Program-made: the position numbers and the translations under genes
Notes under the pieces: model-generated
The model's input: only the letters and a program-made list of their open reading frames with translations
Told to the model about the DNA's origin: nothing
Database searches by the model: none
Part shown: piece by piece, positions 39,655 to 50,876 of the stretch
Position numbering within the stretch: the stretch's first letter is position 1
Layout: the number at the start of each line of letters is the position of its first letter
Assembly (NCBI RefSeq): GCF_900107925.1
Contig: NZ_FNUJ01000003.1
Span: forward strand, 496,001-560,000
From: Amycolatopsis pretoriensis
GTDB lineage: Bacteria; Actinomycetota; Actinomycetes; Mycobacteriales; Pseudonocardiaceae
DNA: 64,000 nt
Direction: 5' to 3'

Positions 39655-39775
39655 GGCGCTGTCCAGAGCGGGCGCTGCTCGGAGAGCGGGACGTCGGCCG
39701 GAGAGCGGCCGCCGCTCAGGGAGCGGGCATTGCTCAGCCAGAGGGCACTGCTCCGGGCGCGCGAAGGTCCGGGCG
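39655..39775. repeat. 121-bp direct repeat, copy 1
   Basis: Matches 39783-39903 at an offset of 128 bp with only about three mismatches. Built from shorter CGGAGAGCGG/GCGCTGCTC units that also occur, degenerated, in 39530-39655. Confidence 0.85.
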
Positions 39776-39782
39776 AGGAGCG

Positions 39783-39903
39783 GGCGCTGTCCGGAGCGGG
39801 CGCTGCTCGGAGAGCGGGACGTCGGCCGGAGAGCGGCCGCCGCTCAGGGAGCGGGCATTGCTCAGCCAGCGGGCAGTGCTCCGGGCGCGCGAAGGTCCGG
39901 GCG
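39783..39903. repeat. 121-bp direct repeat, copy 2
   Basis: Second copy, separated from copy 1 by 7 bp. It ends ~65 bp before the LysE start. Confidence 0.85.
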
Positions 39904-39968
39904 TGTCGTCCAGCGCCCCCCGAAGAAAAGCGGTTCGCCCCGGCTCGGACGCGTGTCAGGATCGGCCC

Positions 39969-40571
39969 ATGCCGGTCGATCCGCATCTCCTCGTCGCCTT
40001 TGTCGTCACCACCGTGATCGCGATGGTCACCCCCGGTCCGGACATGCTCTTCATCCTCGGCTGCGGCATGCGCGGCGGCCCGAAAGCCGGGCTGCTCGCC
40101 ACCGCCGGGGTCGCCACCAGCGAGGCCATCCACGTCGCCATGGCCGCGGCCGGGCTGGCCGCCCTCTTCGCCGCCGTTCCCGTCGCCTTCACCGTTGTCC
40201 GGATCGCCGGTGCCGCCTACCTCATCCACCTCGGCGTCCAAGCCATCCGGAACCGCAAGCCGCTCGTCGAACGGAAGAGTGACCGCGCCTACCTCAGCGG
40301 CCTGCTCACCAACCTGCTCAACCCGAAGATGGTCACCTTCACCATCGCGTTCCTCCCGCAGTTCATCGACCCCGCGCGCGGGCACGTCTGGCTGCAGTTC
40401 GCGGTCCTCGGCGCGATCATGATCGTGTTCGAGTTCCTCGTCGACGGCGCGGTCGGCGTCCTCGCCGGCCGCGTCGGCGGGTGGGTCCGGCGGAAGAAGA
40501 ATCAGCGGCGCATCGAGGTCGCCACCGGGGGCATCTTCATCGGCCTCGGCGTGAAACTCGCGCTCGACTAG
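39969..40571 (+). CDS. LysE/RhtB-family amino-acid exporter
   Basis: 200 residues and five to six transmembrane helices. The family motif near the N-terminus, V-T-P-G-P-D-M-L-F-I, is clear, and L-L-N-P-K-M near residue 118 is the second landmark. It should export amino acids or similar metabolites. ATG 39969 is preceded by no strong ribosome site; long in-frame extensions upstream run through the repeat region and are not credible. Its stop shares CTAG (40568-40571) with the convergent binding-protein gene. Confidence 0.88.
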   Translation: MPVDPHLLVAFVVTTVIAMVTPGPDMLFILGCGMRGGPKAGLLATAGVATSEAIHVAMAAAGLAALFAAVPVAFTVVRIAGAAYLIHLGVQAIRNRKPLVERKSDRAYLSGLLTNLLNPKMVTFTIAFLPQFIDPARGHVWLQFAVLGAIMIVFEFLVDGAVGVLAGRVGGWVRRKKNQRRIEVATGGIFIGLGVKLALD

Positions 40572-41452
40572 GACTTCAGGTTGTTGCGCGCCAGGAAGTC
40601 CTCGGCGATGTCGAGCGGGTTCCGCTTCTTCTCGGTGAACTCGACGTTCAGTTCAGTCAGCTGCTGGGTCGTCAACGCGGCCGAAACCCGGTTCAGCGCA
40701 GCCGTTTCGGACGGCGACAGCGTCCCGCGCGCCACCAGCGGCACGATGTTCTGCGCCGGGAACATGTTCTTGTCGTCAACCAGCGGCACGAACCCGTTCG
40801 CCGCGATCGTCGACGACGTGCTGAAGAGGTCCGCCACCTGGACGTCGCCCGACTTCAACGCCGCGACCGTCACCGGGCCGCCCGTGTCGGTCGTGCGGAT
40901 CTCCTTGAACTCGCAGCCGTACAACGACTTGATCTTGTCCTTCCAGCGGCTGCTCCACTGGCCCGGGCCGCCGAACACGAGCTCGCCGCAGCGCTTCCCC
41001 AGGTCCGAGAACGTCTTGACGCCCGAGGAAGCCAGTTGCGGCCCGACCACCAGCAGGTCCTTGTCCTCGGCGGGCGCCTGGTCCAGGACCTCGAAGCCCG
41101 CCGGGATCTTCTGCCGCAGCTGCGCGTAGACGTCCTGGGACGTCGTCGCGGACGTCTCCTTGTCGAAGTACCGCAACAGGTTCCCGCTGTAGTCCGGCAC
41201 CACCGACAGCGACTTGTCCTGCAGCGCCTTGACGACGACCTCGCGGCTGCCCACCGGCGGCCGCACGGTCACGTTCGTGGCACCGGCGTTGCGCAGCGCG
41301 CCGGCGTAGATCTGGGCCAGCAGCAGGCTTTCCCCGACGTCGGACGCGCCGATGATGATGTCGCCGGAAGCGCCGCCCTCGCCGCCGCCCGCCAGCGGGT
41401 TGCCGCACCCGGCCGCCAGCACCAAAGCGAGCAACACGACCAGCCGTTTCAC
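40568..41452 (-). CDS. osmoprotectant-type ABC transporter substrate-binding lipoprotein
   Basis: 294 residues. Signal peptide with lipobox L-A-A-G-C, Cys at residue 16. The rest is an OpuAC-type binding protein (I-I-I-G-A-S-D-V-G-E-S, V-P-D-Y-S-G-N-L-L), as in glycine betaine/carnitine/choline uptake (OpuC/ProX). GTG 41452 overlaps the TGA of the permease gene (GTGA). It is last of a four-gene operon, ATPase - permease - permease - binding protein. Confidence 0.9.
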   Translation of the reverse strand: MKRLVVLLALVLAAGCGNPLAGGGEGGASGDIIIGASDVGESLLLAQIYAGALRNAGATNVTVRPPVGSREVVVKALQDKSLSVVPDYSGNLLRYFDKETSATTSQDVYAQLRQKIPAGFEVLDQAPAEDKDLLVVGPQLASSGVKTFSDLGKRCGELVFGGPGQWSSRWKDKIKSLYGCEFKEIRTTDTGGPVTVAALKSGDVQVADLFSTSSTIAANGFVPLVDDKNMFPAQNIVPLVARGTLSPSETAALNRVSAALTTQQLTELNVEFTEKKRNPLDIAEDFLARNNLKS

Positions 41453-42132
41453 GCCGTCACCTTCTTCACGGCCGTCGCGAGCCGGACGCCGCGCGGCACC
41501 AGAGCGCGGTTCAGCAACGCGAAGAGCAGATCCAGCACGATCGCGAGCAACGTTGTCAGCAACGCTCCCGCGATCACCTCGGAATAGTCCAAAATGGCCA
41601 GTCCGTCGAGCAGGAACCGGCCCAGGCCACCGAGTCCGACGTACGCGGCCACCGCGGCCGTCGCGACCAGCTGCAGCACGGCGTTGCGGATGCCGCCGAG
41701 CACGAGCGGCAGCGAGATCGGCACCTCGACCTTCCACAGCCGCTGCCAGCCGGTCATCCCGATGCCCTGGGCGGCGTCGACGACGCCGTGGTCGGTCGCC
41801 TGCAGCCCCGCGTACGTCCCGGCCAGGATCGGCGGCACGGCCAGCACGACGAGCCCGATGATCGTCGAGGTGACGCTCTCGGTGAAGAGCAGGAACAGGA
41901 ACGTCACGAGGCCCAGTGTCGGCAGCGCGCGGATCACGTTGCCCGCACCCACCAACGCGACGCCACCGCGTCCCGTGTGCCCGACGAACAGTCCCAACGG
42001 GACAGCGATGACCAACGCGATCATGAGCGACAAAGCCGTGTAGCCCAGGTGTTCCAGCAACCGCTGCGGGATGCCGTCCGGGCCCGACCAGTGCGCCGGG
42101 TCGCCGAACCAGCGGAAGAGATCGGTGATCAT
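41449..42132 (-). CDS. osmoprotectant ABC transporter permease
   Basis: 227 residues, about five to six transmembrane helices, with the ATPase-contact EAA-type loop D-A-A-Q-G-I-G-M-T-G-W-Q-R. ATG 42132 (M-I-T-D-L-F-R-W-F) overlaps the stop of the upstream permease (ATGA). Betaine-type permeases usually work as pairs; the partner gene upstream is frameshifted, so this one may have to act alone or as a homodimer. Confidence 0.9.
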   Translation of the reverse strand: MITDLFRWFGDPAHWSGPDGIPQRLLEHLGYTALSLMIALVIAVPLGLFVGHTGRGGVALVGAGNVIRALPTLGLVTFLFLLFTESVTSTIIGLVVLAVPPILAGTYAGLQATDHGVVDAAQGIGMTGWQRLWKVEVPISLPLVLGGIRNAVLQLVATAAVAAYVGLGGLGRFLLDGLAILDYSEVIAGALLTTLLAIVLDLLFALLNRALVPRGVRLATAVKKVTA

Positions 42133-42792
42133 GCGGCGCTCACCCGTTCCCATGGCGTCAGGAGGTTCCGGATCCCCACCAGGACCAGGTCGACGACCAG
42201 CGCCAGCAGCAGCGTCAGCACGATGCCGACGACGATCGGCGAGAAGTACTCGCGCTGGAAGCCGTCGGTGAACAGGACGCCGAGGCCGCCGGTGCCGATC
42301 AGCGCACCGACGCTGACCGGCTGATGTTGCTGACCGACGCCACCCGCACCCCGGCCGCGAGGACCGGCACGGACAGCGGCAGTTCGACGGCGAAGAACCG
42401 GCGCACCGGCTTGTACCCGACGGCGGTCGCGGCGGCGATCACCGGCGGCGGCACGGCGTCCAGCGCGTCGAGCACCGGGCGGACCAGCAGCGCCGTGGTG
42501 TAGATCGTCAGCGCGACGACGACGTTGACGCTGTCCAGGATCTTCGACCCGATCAGGCCGGGGATGACGACGAACAGCGCCAGCGACGGGATCGTGTAGA
42601 GCAGGTTGGCGAGCACCATCAGCACCTGCCGGGCCGGCCGCCAGCGGTGGCCGAGCCAGCCCGCGGCGAGCGCGAGGACGATGCCCAGCACCAGCGGGAG
42701 CAGCGCCAGGTAGACGTGGTCGCCCAGGTCACCGAGTATTTCGGCGCGCGTGTTCCCGCTGCTCAGGTACTGGCCGAGCTCGTCGAAGAAGC

Positions 42793-42796
<4 letters not shown>
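42129..42796 (-). pseudogene. osmoprotectant ABC transporter permease, frameshifted
   Basis: From ATG 42796 (overlapping the ATPase TGA as ATGA) the frame encodes ~160 residues of an OpuC-type permease up to S-V-S-N-I-S, then runs out of frame and stops at 42299. Another frame continues the family sequence at once: V-S-V-G-A-L-I-G-T-G-G-L-G, on to W-E-R-V-S-A-A and a TGA at 42129-42131 that overlaps the next start (ATGA). The join is at about 42318-42319, where two bases stand in place of a codon, so one base is missing. Restoring it would give 222 residues. Either a true recent mutation or a sequencing error. Confidence 0.88.
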
Positions 42797-43878
<1,082 letters not shown>

Positions 43879-43970
43879 TGCCCACTCCCCATGTCCGGTG
43901 GAATCGACCGTAGCCGAGTCGGCGGCGGTTGGCACGGTGTTCCGAGGGGTGGTGACTAGGCTCAAGGCCC

Positions 43971-45377
43971 GTGAAGTCCCTCGACGACGTCCTCGCCGCG
44001 CACGGTGTCGGCGTCCGCCCGCTGTACCGCGTCATCGACCTGCTGCGCACCGGCGACCACGACCTCGGCGAGCTGGTGCGGCTGTCCACCGCGCCGCGCC
44101 GCAGCGTCGAGGACGTCCTCGCCGCCCTCGGCGACGACCTGGACCGCAGCGGCGACCGGCTGCGGATCTCCCCCGGCGTCGCCGCCGCGTACCTGCAGTA
44201 CAGCGCCCCCCGCTACGCGGACCCGCTCGACGAGGCCGTCGCGAACCACGAGCTGCTGCCGAAGGTCGCCGAGTGGGTGGCCGAGGTGCCGCCGCCGCTG
44301 GCCGCGCTCGACCACGTGCAGGCGACCCCGGAGACGGTGCTGCGCCGCGCGCTGTGGCTGGACGCGCGCTACGACCTCGCGTCCGCGCGGCTGCTGTTCC
44401 TCGGCGACCACGACCTGACGTCGCTGGCTCTGCGGGCGGTCTGCCCGGCGGCGTCGCTGACGGTCGTCGACCTCGACGAGCGCGTGCTGGCCTACCTCGA
44501 CGACCGCGGCGGACGCGAGATCGCGACCGCGCACGCGGACCTGCGCGTCGGCCTGCCGCCGGCCGTGACCGGCGGCTTCGACCTGGTGTTCAGCGATCCG
44601 CCGTACACGCCGGAAGGCATGGGCCTGTTCGCGGCGCGCGGGGTGCAGGCGCTGCGGAACCCGAGCGAGGGACGGCTGCTGTTCGCGTACGGCTACAGCC
44701 CCCGCCACCCCGCGCTGGGCGCGCAGGTGCAGCGGTCGCTGGCCACGCTCGGGCTGACGTTCGAGGCGATCCTGCCGGACTTCAACCGCTACTTCGGCGC
44801 GCAGGCGATCGGCAGCGCGGCGGACCTGTACGTCTGCCAGCCGACGGCGAAGGCCAAGAAGGTGCGCGCCGGCAAGGCGATCTACACGCACGGGCCGCAG
44901 TCGGTGGAGGCGGCCGGGACGAAGCCGGCACTGCTGGAGAAGCTGAAGGAGATCGCGGGCGCCGGCGGGCTCGCGCTGGAGTCGCGGCCGGTCGACTGGT
45001 CGATCTCGGGGCCGGAGGGCGACGCGGTCGCGATGGACCTCTCGGCCGACCCGGGCCCGTGGCTGCTGCGCACCTTACTGGGTACGAACGCACGCCGGCT
45101 GGCGTTGCTGGTCCCGAACGCGCACCCGGACCTGGCCGACCAGGCCTCGCAGGAGGCGCTGGCGTCCCTCGTCCGGGGGAAGTACGCGCTGCGGTACCTG
45201 CGGAGCACGCCGGACAACCGGCACGCGGTGGTGGTCGCGGACGCGGTCGAGCACCAGGACGAGGTCCTGACCCGCGCCCACGCCCGCCTGGCGAACGTCT
45301 CGCTGGACGTCCCGGAAGACCTGGTGAACCTGCGCCTGGTCGACGTCCCCCGCCACCGCCTGGCCGAACTCCTCTGA
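43971..45377 (+). CDS. BpsA-like aminopropyltransferase/methyltransferase-fold protein
   Basis: 468 residues. The N-terminal ~120 residues look like a winged helix. The middle resembles the branched-chain polyamine synthase BpsA: F-L-G-D-H-D-L-T-S-L-A, V-V-D-L-D-E-R-V-L and S-D-P-P-Y-T-P-E-G are the aminopropyl-donor and acceptor motifs in order. A further ~170-residue C-terminal domain is unrecognised. GTG 43971 lies 8 bp after TAGGCT (43957-43962), so the mRNA may be leaderless. Polyamine branching is proven in thermophiles; the role here is open. Confidence 0.72.
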   Translation: MKSLDDVLAAHGVGVRPLYRVIDLLRTGDHDLGELVRLSTAPRRSVEDVLAALGDDLDRSGDRLRISPGVAAAYLQYSAPRYADPLDEAVANHELLPKVAEWVAEVPPPLAALDHVQATPETVLRRALWLDARYDLASARLLFLGDHDLTSLALRAVCPAASLTVVDLDERVLAYLDDRGGREIATAHADLRVGLPPAVTGGFDLVFSDPPYTPEGMGLFAARGVQALRNPSEGRLLFAYGYSPRHPALGAQVQRSLATLGLTFEAILPDFNRYFGAQAIGSAADLYVCQPTAKAKKVRAGKAIYTHGPQSVEAAGTKPALLEKLKEIAGAGGLALESRPVDWSISGPEGDAVAMDLSADPGPWLLRTLLGTNARRLALLVPNAHPDLADQASQEALASLVRGKYALRYLRSTPDNRHAVVVADAVEHQDEVLTRAHARLANVSLDVPEDLVNLRLVDVPRHRLAELL

Positions 45378-45381
45378 CACG

Positions 45382-45419
45382 CCGAAAGCGGCACTTTCAC
45401 GTGAAAGTGCCGCTTTCGG
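45382..45419. terminator. 38-bp perfect palindrome, bidirectional terminator
   Basis: Bases 45382-45400 and 45401-45419 are exact reverse complements with no spacer; the centre reads TTTCACGTGAAA. It lies between two convergent genes, 4 and 9 bp from their stops, so bidirectional termination is the simple role. Confidence 0.8.
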
Positions 45420-45428
45420 ATCGACGTG

Positions 45429-46610
45429 TCAGTCCGTGACGCCGTCGGCTTCCGCGGCCTTCGCCACCGCCGCCGCGACCTCGGGGGCCACGCGCGGGTC
45501 GAGCGGCGAGGGCACGATCCGGTCCGGGCCCAGGTCGTCCATCGCCACCGACACGATCGCCTCGGCGGCCGCCAGCTTCATGCCCTCGGTGATCGACCGC
45601 GCGCCGGAGTCCAGCGCGCCGCGGAACACGCCGGGGAACGCCAGCACGTTGTTGATCTGGTTCGGGAAGTCGCTGCGCCCGGTGGCCACGATCGACGCGT
45701 ACCGCGCGGCCACGTCCGGGTGAACTTCCGGGTCCGGGTTGGACAGTGCGAAGACGATGCCGCCGCCCGCCATCCGGCCGAGCAGGGACTCGTCGATCGT
45801 CGCGCCGGACAGGCCGAGGAACACGTCCGCGCCCTCGAGCGCCTCCGCCAAGCCGCCCTTCAGGCCGGCCTTGTTCGTCGTCGCGGCCAGGCGTTCCTTG
45901 ACCGGGTTCAGGCCGTCGCGGCCGGCGTGGATGATGCCGCGCGAGTCGAGGACGGTGACGTCGCCGATGCCGGCCTCCTGCAGGATCCGGGCGCACGCGA
46001 CCCCCGCCGCGCCGGCGCCCGAGACGACGACGCGCTGGTCGGCGATCGCCCGGTCGAGGACCAGGTTGGCGCCGCGCAGGGCGGCCAGCGTGACGATCGC
46101 CGTGCCGTGCTGGTCGTCGTGCATGACCGGGCAGTCGAGCGCCTCCTTGAGCTTGTCCTCCAGCTCGAAGCACCGCGGCGCGGAGACGTCCTCCAGGTTG
46201 ACGGCCCCGTAGGACGGCCGCAGCCGCACCATCGTCTCGACGATCTCGTCGACGTCGGTGGTGTCCAGCACCAGCGGGATCGAGTCGAGCCCGCCGAAGG
46301 TCTTGAACAGGACCGACTTGCCCTCCATGACCGGCAGCGACGCGCTCGCGCCGATGTCGCCGAGGCCGAGCACCGCCGTCCCGTCGCTCACCACGACGAC
46401 GAGCCGGTCCGCCCACGTGTACCGCTTGGCCTTGGCGGCGTCCTCGGCGATCGCGCGGCTGACCTTCGCCACCCCCGGGGTGTACGCGATCGAAAGGTCA
46501 CGCGGGCTGGAAATCGGGCGGGTGGCCGCCACCGAGAGCTTGCCGCCCTCGTGCCCGGTGAAGATCTCTTCGTCGGTGACCGGCGCTCCGGCACCGGTGG
46601 GGTCGCTCAT
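45429..46610 (-). CDS. NAD(P)-dependent malic enzyme
   Basis: 393 residues, the short bacterial form without a phosphotransacetylase tail. Y-T-P-G-V-A near residue 43, D-G-T-A-V-L-G-L-G-D-I-G-A near 77 and the nucleotide motif G-A-G-A-A-G-V-A near 195 are present, with F-P-N-Q-I-N-N-V-L-A-F-P near 305. It converts malate to pyruvate and CO2, linking the TCA cycle to pyruvate. ATG 46610 has AGGA upstream; an ATG at 46640 would add ten residues and sits in the inverted repeat at 46631-46657. Confidence 0.92.
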   Translation of the reverse strand: MSDPTGAGAPVTDEEIFTGHEGGKLSVAATRPISSPRDLSIAYTPGVAKVSRAIAEDAAKAKRYTWADRLVVVVSDGTAVLGLGDIGASASLPVMEGKSVLFKTFGGLDSIPLVLDTTDVDEIVETMVRLRPSYGAVNLEDVSAPRCFELEDKLKEALDCPVMHDDQHGTAIVTLAALRGANLVLDRAIADQRVVVSGAGAAGVACARILQEAGIGDVTVLDSRGIIHAGRDGLNPVKERLAATTNKAGLKGGLAEALEGADVFLGLSGATIDESLLGRMAGGGIVFALSNPDPEVHPDVAARYASIVATGRSDFPNQINNVLAFPGVFRGALDSGARSITEGMKLAAAEAIVSVAMDDLGPDRIVPSPLDPRVAPEVAAAVAKAAEADGVTD

Positions 46611-46969
46611 GGGGATTCCTGTCGTCGTTTCCGTCATTCCCCCAGTGGGAATGACGGAACTCGCGGATCGGACTTGGGTCACTGGAATTTCTCCTGGGCA
46701 TGCGAGCTGGGACCACGGGCTGCAGGGGAAACCGTGGTTGTGTCCCGGCACGGCAGCCCAGCGCGGTAGCGCCGGCCTGTCGGCGAGGCGTCACGTCGGC
46801 CATCGGTGCCGTGGGTCTGGCGATGGCCGCGGACGCGGCGGTCCAATCAGTGTGACAGGTCCGGTCCGGAGGGGGACCCCTCGGTGCGGCTGATGTCACA
46901 TCCGCACCCCTATTCCGGCAATTGCCAAGACGTCCGTTCGGTTTTTTAGCCGCCCGATAAGGTGACGCC
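46611..46969. other. 359-bp divergent intergenic region
   Basis: No gene is seen. It holds an 11-bp inverted repeat (46631-46657) close to the malic enzyme start, a wider TGTGACA/TGTCACA pair (46851-46857, 46894-46900) and a T-run plus CGATAAGG just before the epimerase gene. Confidence 0.55.
46631..46657. promoter_or_regulatory. inverted repeat at the malic enzyme 5' end
   Basis: CCGTCATTCCC (46631-46641) and GGGAATGACGG (46647-46657) are perfect 11-bp arms with a 5-bp spacer, 21 bp upstream of ATG 46610. In the mRNA it would form a hairpin over the alternative ATG 46640; as DNA it could be an operator. Confidence 0.55.
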
Positions 46970-47575
46970 ATGGAATTCCGCCGGCTGAGCGTCCCGGACG
47001 CCTTCGAGTTCTCCCCCCGGGCGTTCCCCGACGAGCGCGGCCTGTTCGTCGCCCCCTTCCAAGAGGACGTCCTGCGCGAAGCGACCGGGCACCCCCTGCG
47101 GCTCGCGCAGGCGAACCACAGCGTGTCCCGGCGGGGCGCGATCCGCGGCATCCACTTCGCCGACACTCCTCCCGGCCAGGCGAAGTACATCTACTGCGCG
47201 AGCGGCTCGCTGCTCGACGTCGTCGTCGACGTCCGCGTCGGCTCGCCGACCTTCGGCACCTGGGACGCCGTCCAGCTCGACTCGCGCCGGTACAACGCCG
47301 CGTACCTCGCCGAAGGCCTCGGGCACGGCTTCATCGCGCTCGAGGACGACACGGTGATGGCCTACCTGTGCTCCGAGGGCTACAACCCGACCGGCGAGCA
47401 CGGCATCACCCCGCTCGACCCGGCGCTCGACCTGCCCTGGCCCGCGGACGTCGAGCTGATCCTGTCCGAGAAGGACCGCACCGCTCCGACGCTCGCCGAA
47501 GCCCTGGAGCAGGGCCTGCTGCCGTCGTACCAGGACTGCGTCGCGTACTACGACAAGCTGCGCTCCGCCCACTGA
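46970..47575 (+). CDS. dTDP-4-dehydrorhamnose 3,5-epimerase family protein
   Basis: 201 residues, RmlC-like cupin. D-E-R-G-L-F and R-G-I-H-F (catalytic His region) are present, then G-S-L-L-D-V-V-V-D-V-R and G-L-G-H-G-F-I-A-L. It should epimerise a dTDP-4-keto-6-deoxyhexose. No other rml or deoxysugar genes are in the window, so it is a lone copy; a 5-epimerase for a special sugar is possible. ATG 46970; no strong ribosome site. Confidence 0.85.
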   Translation: MEFRRLSVPDAFEFSPRAFPDERGLFVAPFQEDVLREATGHPLRLAQANHSVSRRGAIRGIHFADTPPGQAKYIYCASGSLLDVVVDVRVGSPTFGTWDAVQLDSRRYNAAYLAEGLGHGFIALEDDTVMAYLCSEGYNPTGEHGITPLDPALDLPWPADVELILSEKDRTAPTLAEALEQGLLPSYQDCVAYYDKLRSAH

Positions 47576-47612
47576 TCGCCAACTGACCTCTAGCGCCGAT
47601 AGGCAGCGCACA

Positions 47613-47618
47613 TATAGT
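47613..47618 (+). promoter_or_regulatory. -10 box for the SRPBCC-MarR operon
   Basis: TATAGT ends 8 bp before ATG 47627, so the transcript has almost no leader. The box sits in a near-palindrome GCACATATAGTATGC (47608-47622), suitable as an operator for the cotranscribed MarR. Confidence 0.6.
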
Positions 47619-47626
47619 ATGCACGC

Positions 47627-48036
47627 ATGGCACTTTACGAGTACGAGCACACCGAGACGTCCACCGCTCCCGCCGCCGCGATCTGGCCGCTCTGGGCCGA
47701 CACCGGCCGCTGGCCCGAGTGGGACGCGGGCGTCCGCTCGGTGGTCCTGGACGGGACGTTCACCGTGGGGACCAGCGGCACCATGACGATGGACGGGATG
47801 CCGCCGATCCCGTTCACCCTGACCGAGGTCACCGAGGGCCGCAGCTTCACCGACGAGACCCGGCTGCCCGACGCGTTCCTGCGGTTCGAGCACGTCCTGA
47901 CCGACGTCGACGACGGCACGCGGATCACCTACCGCGTCACCATCGACGGGCCGGAGGGCTTCGGTCCGCAGGTCACGTCGGACACTCCCGACGCCATGCG
48001 CGCACTCGCACGGCTGGCTGAGGCATCCTCGCGGGT

Positions 48037-48040
<4 letters not shown>
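47627..48040 (+). CDS. SRPBCC (polyketide cyclase/START-like) protein
   Basis: 137 residues with the small helix-grip pattern: N-terminal strand, A-I-W-P-L-W-A-D then W-P-E-W-D near residue 30, and a long C-terminal helix. Such proteins bind hydrophobic ligands. The stop overlaps the MarR start by four bases (ATGA), so the two are translationally coupled; ligand binding and regulation may be linked. Confidence 0.82.
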
Positions 48041-50107
<2,067 letters not shown>

Positions 50108-50112
50108 CTAAA

Positions 50113-50126
50113 TGGAACACGTTTCA
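50113..50126. promoter_or_regulatory. KstR-type operator
   Basis: TGGAACACGTTTCA fits the published KstR pattern TnnAACnnGTTnnA exactly. It lies 42 bp upstream of the cholesterol oxidase start and 82 bp upstream of the divergent secreted-protein gene. Confidence 0.6.
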
Positions 50127-50207
50127 CCCAGTCGAGGGAAATTTCCGGCCTCCCCCTGGGGGCGATCCCGGATGTCCGCGCCGGGCGGCGCGAGCAAGCT
50201 CACCGGC

Positions 50208-50876
50208 ATGAAACTTCTCGCACTGGGGGTGGCCGCGGTCGCCGTGGCCGCACTGGGGGTCGCGCCCGGGACGGCGTCCGCGGACGAGCTGCCGGCATTC
50301 GACTTCACCGACTGCCCGGCGCCGCCCGCGAACGCCGACCCGGGCACGTGGCGCTGCGAAGCCTTCATCTCGCAAGGAAAACTGACGATCCACGACCGGG
50401 AGGTGCCGCTCGGGGAGATGCGGCTGACCTTCAGCGAAGGCAAGGTGAACGGCCAGTACGCGCAGGTGTTCGGCACGCTGCGCCACGAGCCGGTGCGTCT
50501 GCCCGGCGTTCCCGGCGCGACGATCCAGCTGCGCTACGGCGGGTACTCCGACTTCCTGAGCACGGCCGAGCGGCGCGGAGCTCTCGACGTCTACGCCGTG
50601 GTCCAGCACCCCTTACTGCGTAAGAACTGCCGGATCGGCACCCCGGCCGAACCACTGCACACGATCGTCCACGACGACCCGGCCGTGCCGCCGCGGGTCA
50701 TCTCGGACAACCCGCGAACGGCGTACTTCGGCGTCGTCGACCCGGATGTGGCCCTGCCCGCGACGACCGGCTGCGGCCCGCTGGGCAAGCTCGTCGACCA
50801 CCGGCTGGGCCTGCCGTCGCCGGCCGGCGAGAACACGTTCCACCAGACGACGTACGTGCAGTACAAGCCGCTCTAA
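50208..50876 (+). CDS. secreted protein of unknown function
   Basis: 222 residues. Signal peptide residues 1-24 (L-G-V-A-P-G-T-A-S-A), then a mature protein with five Cys residues, probably disulfide-bonded. ATG 50208; the frame is open upstream but lacks a better start. It is divergent from the cholesterol oxidase and could share its KstR-type box. Its stop shares CTAA (50873-50876) with the convergent gene. A TTA codon lies in the palindrome 50612-50624. Confidence 0.78.
   Translation: MKLLALGVAAVAVAALGVAPGTASADELPAFDFTDCPAPPANADPGTWRCEAFISQGKLTIHDREVPLGEMRLTFSEGKVNGQYAQVFGTLRHEPVRLPGVPGATIQLRYGGYSDFLSTAERRGALDVYAVVQHPLLRKNCRIGTPAEPLHTIVHDDPAVPPRVISDNPRTAYFGVVDPDVALPATTGCGPLGKLVDHRLGLPSPAGENTFHQTTYVQYKPL

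Larger units (their letters stand above)
39404..39968. other. 565-bp non-coding region with DnaA boxes and repeats
   Basis: No gene is supported, although several frames stay open because the sequence is GC-rich and repetitive. It contains an inverted pair of DnaA boxes (39417-39446) followed by degenerate CGGAGAGCGG-type units and a 121-bp direct repeat (39655-39903). Confidence 0.75.

Noticed and set aside
39404..39968. Replication origin
   Set aside because: Only two DnaA boxes, no AT-rich unwinding region, and no dnaA, dnaN or rpmH nearby.
39276..40385. Long frames on both strands through the 39.4-40.0 kb repeats
   Set aside because: They consist of translated repeat units and run into neighbouring genes in wrong frames; no start signals or conserved sequence.
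45394..45407. True parS site
   Set aside because: The outer bases differ from consensus and the palindrome is much longer than parS and sits between convergent genes; a terminator explains it better.
46851..46900. CRP site in the malic enzyme/epimerase gap
   Set aside because: TGTGACA and TGTCACA are 36 bp apart, far from the 6-bp spacing of a CRP site.
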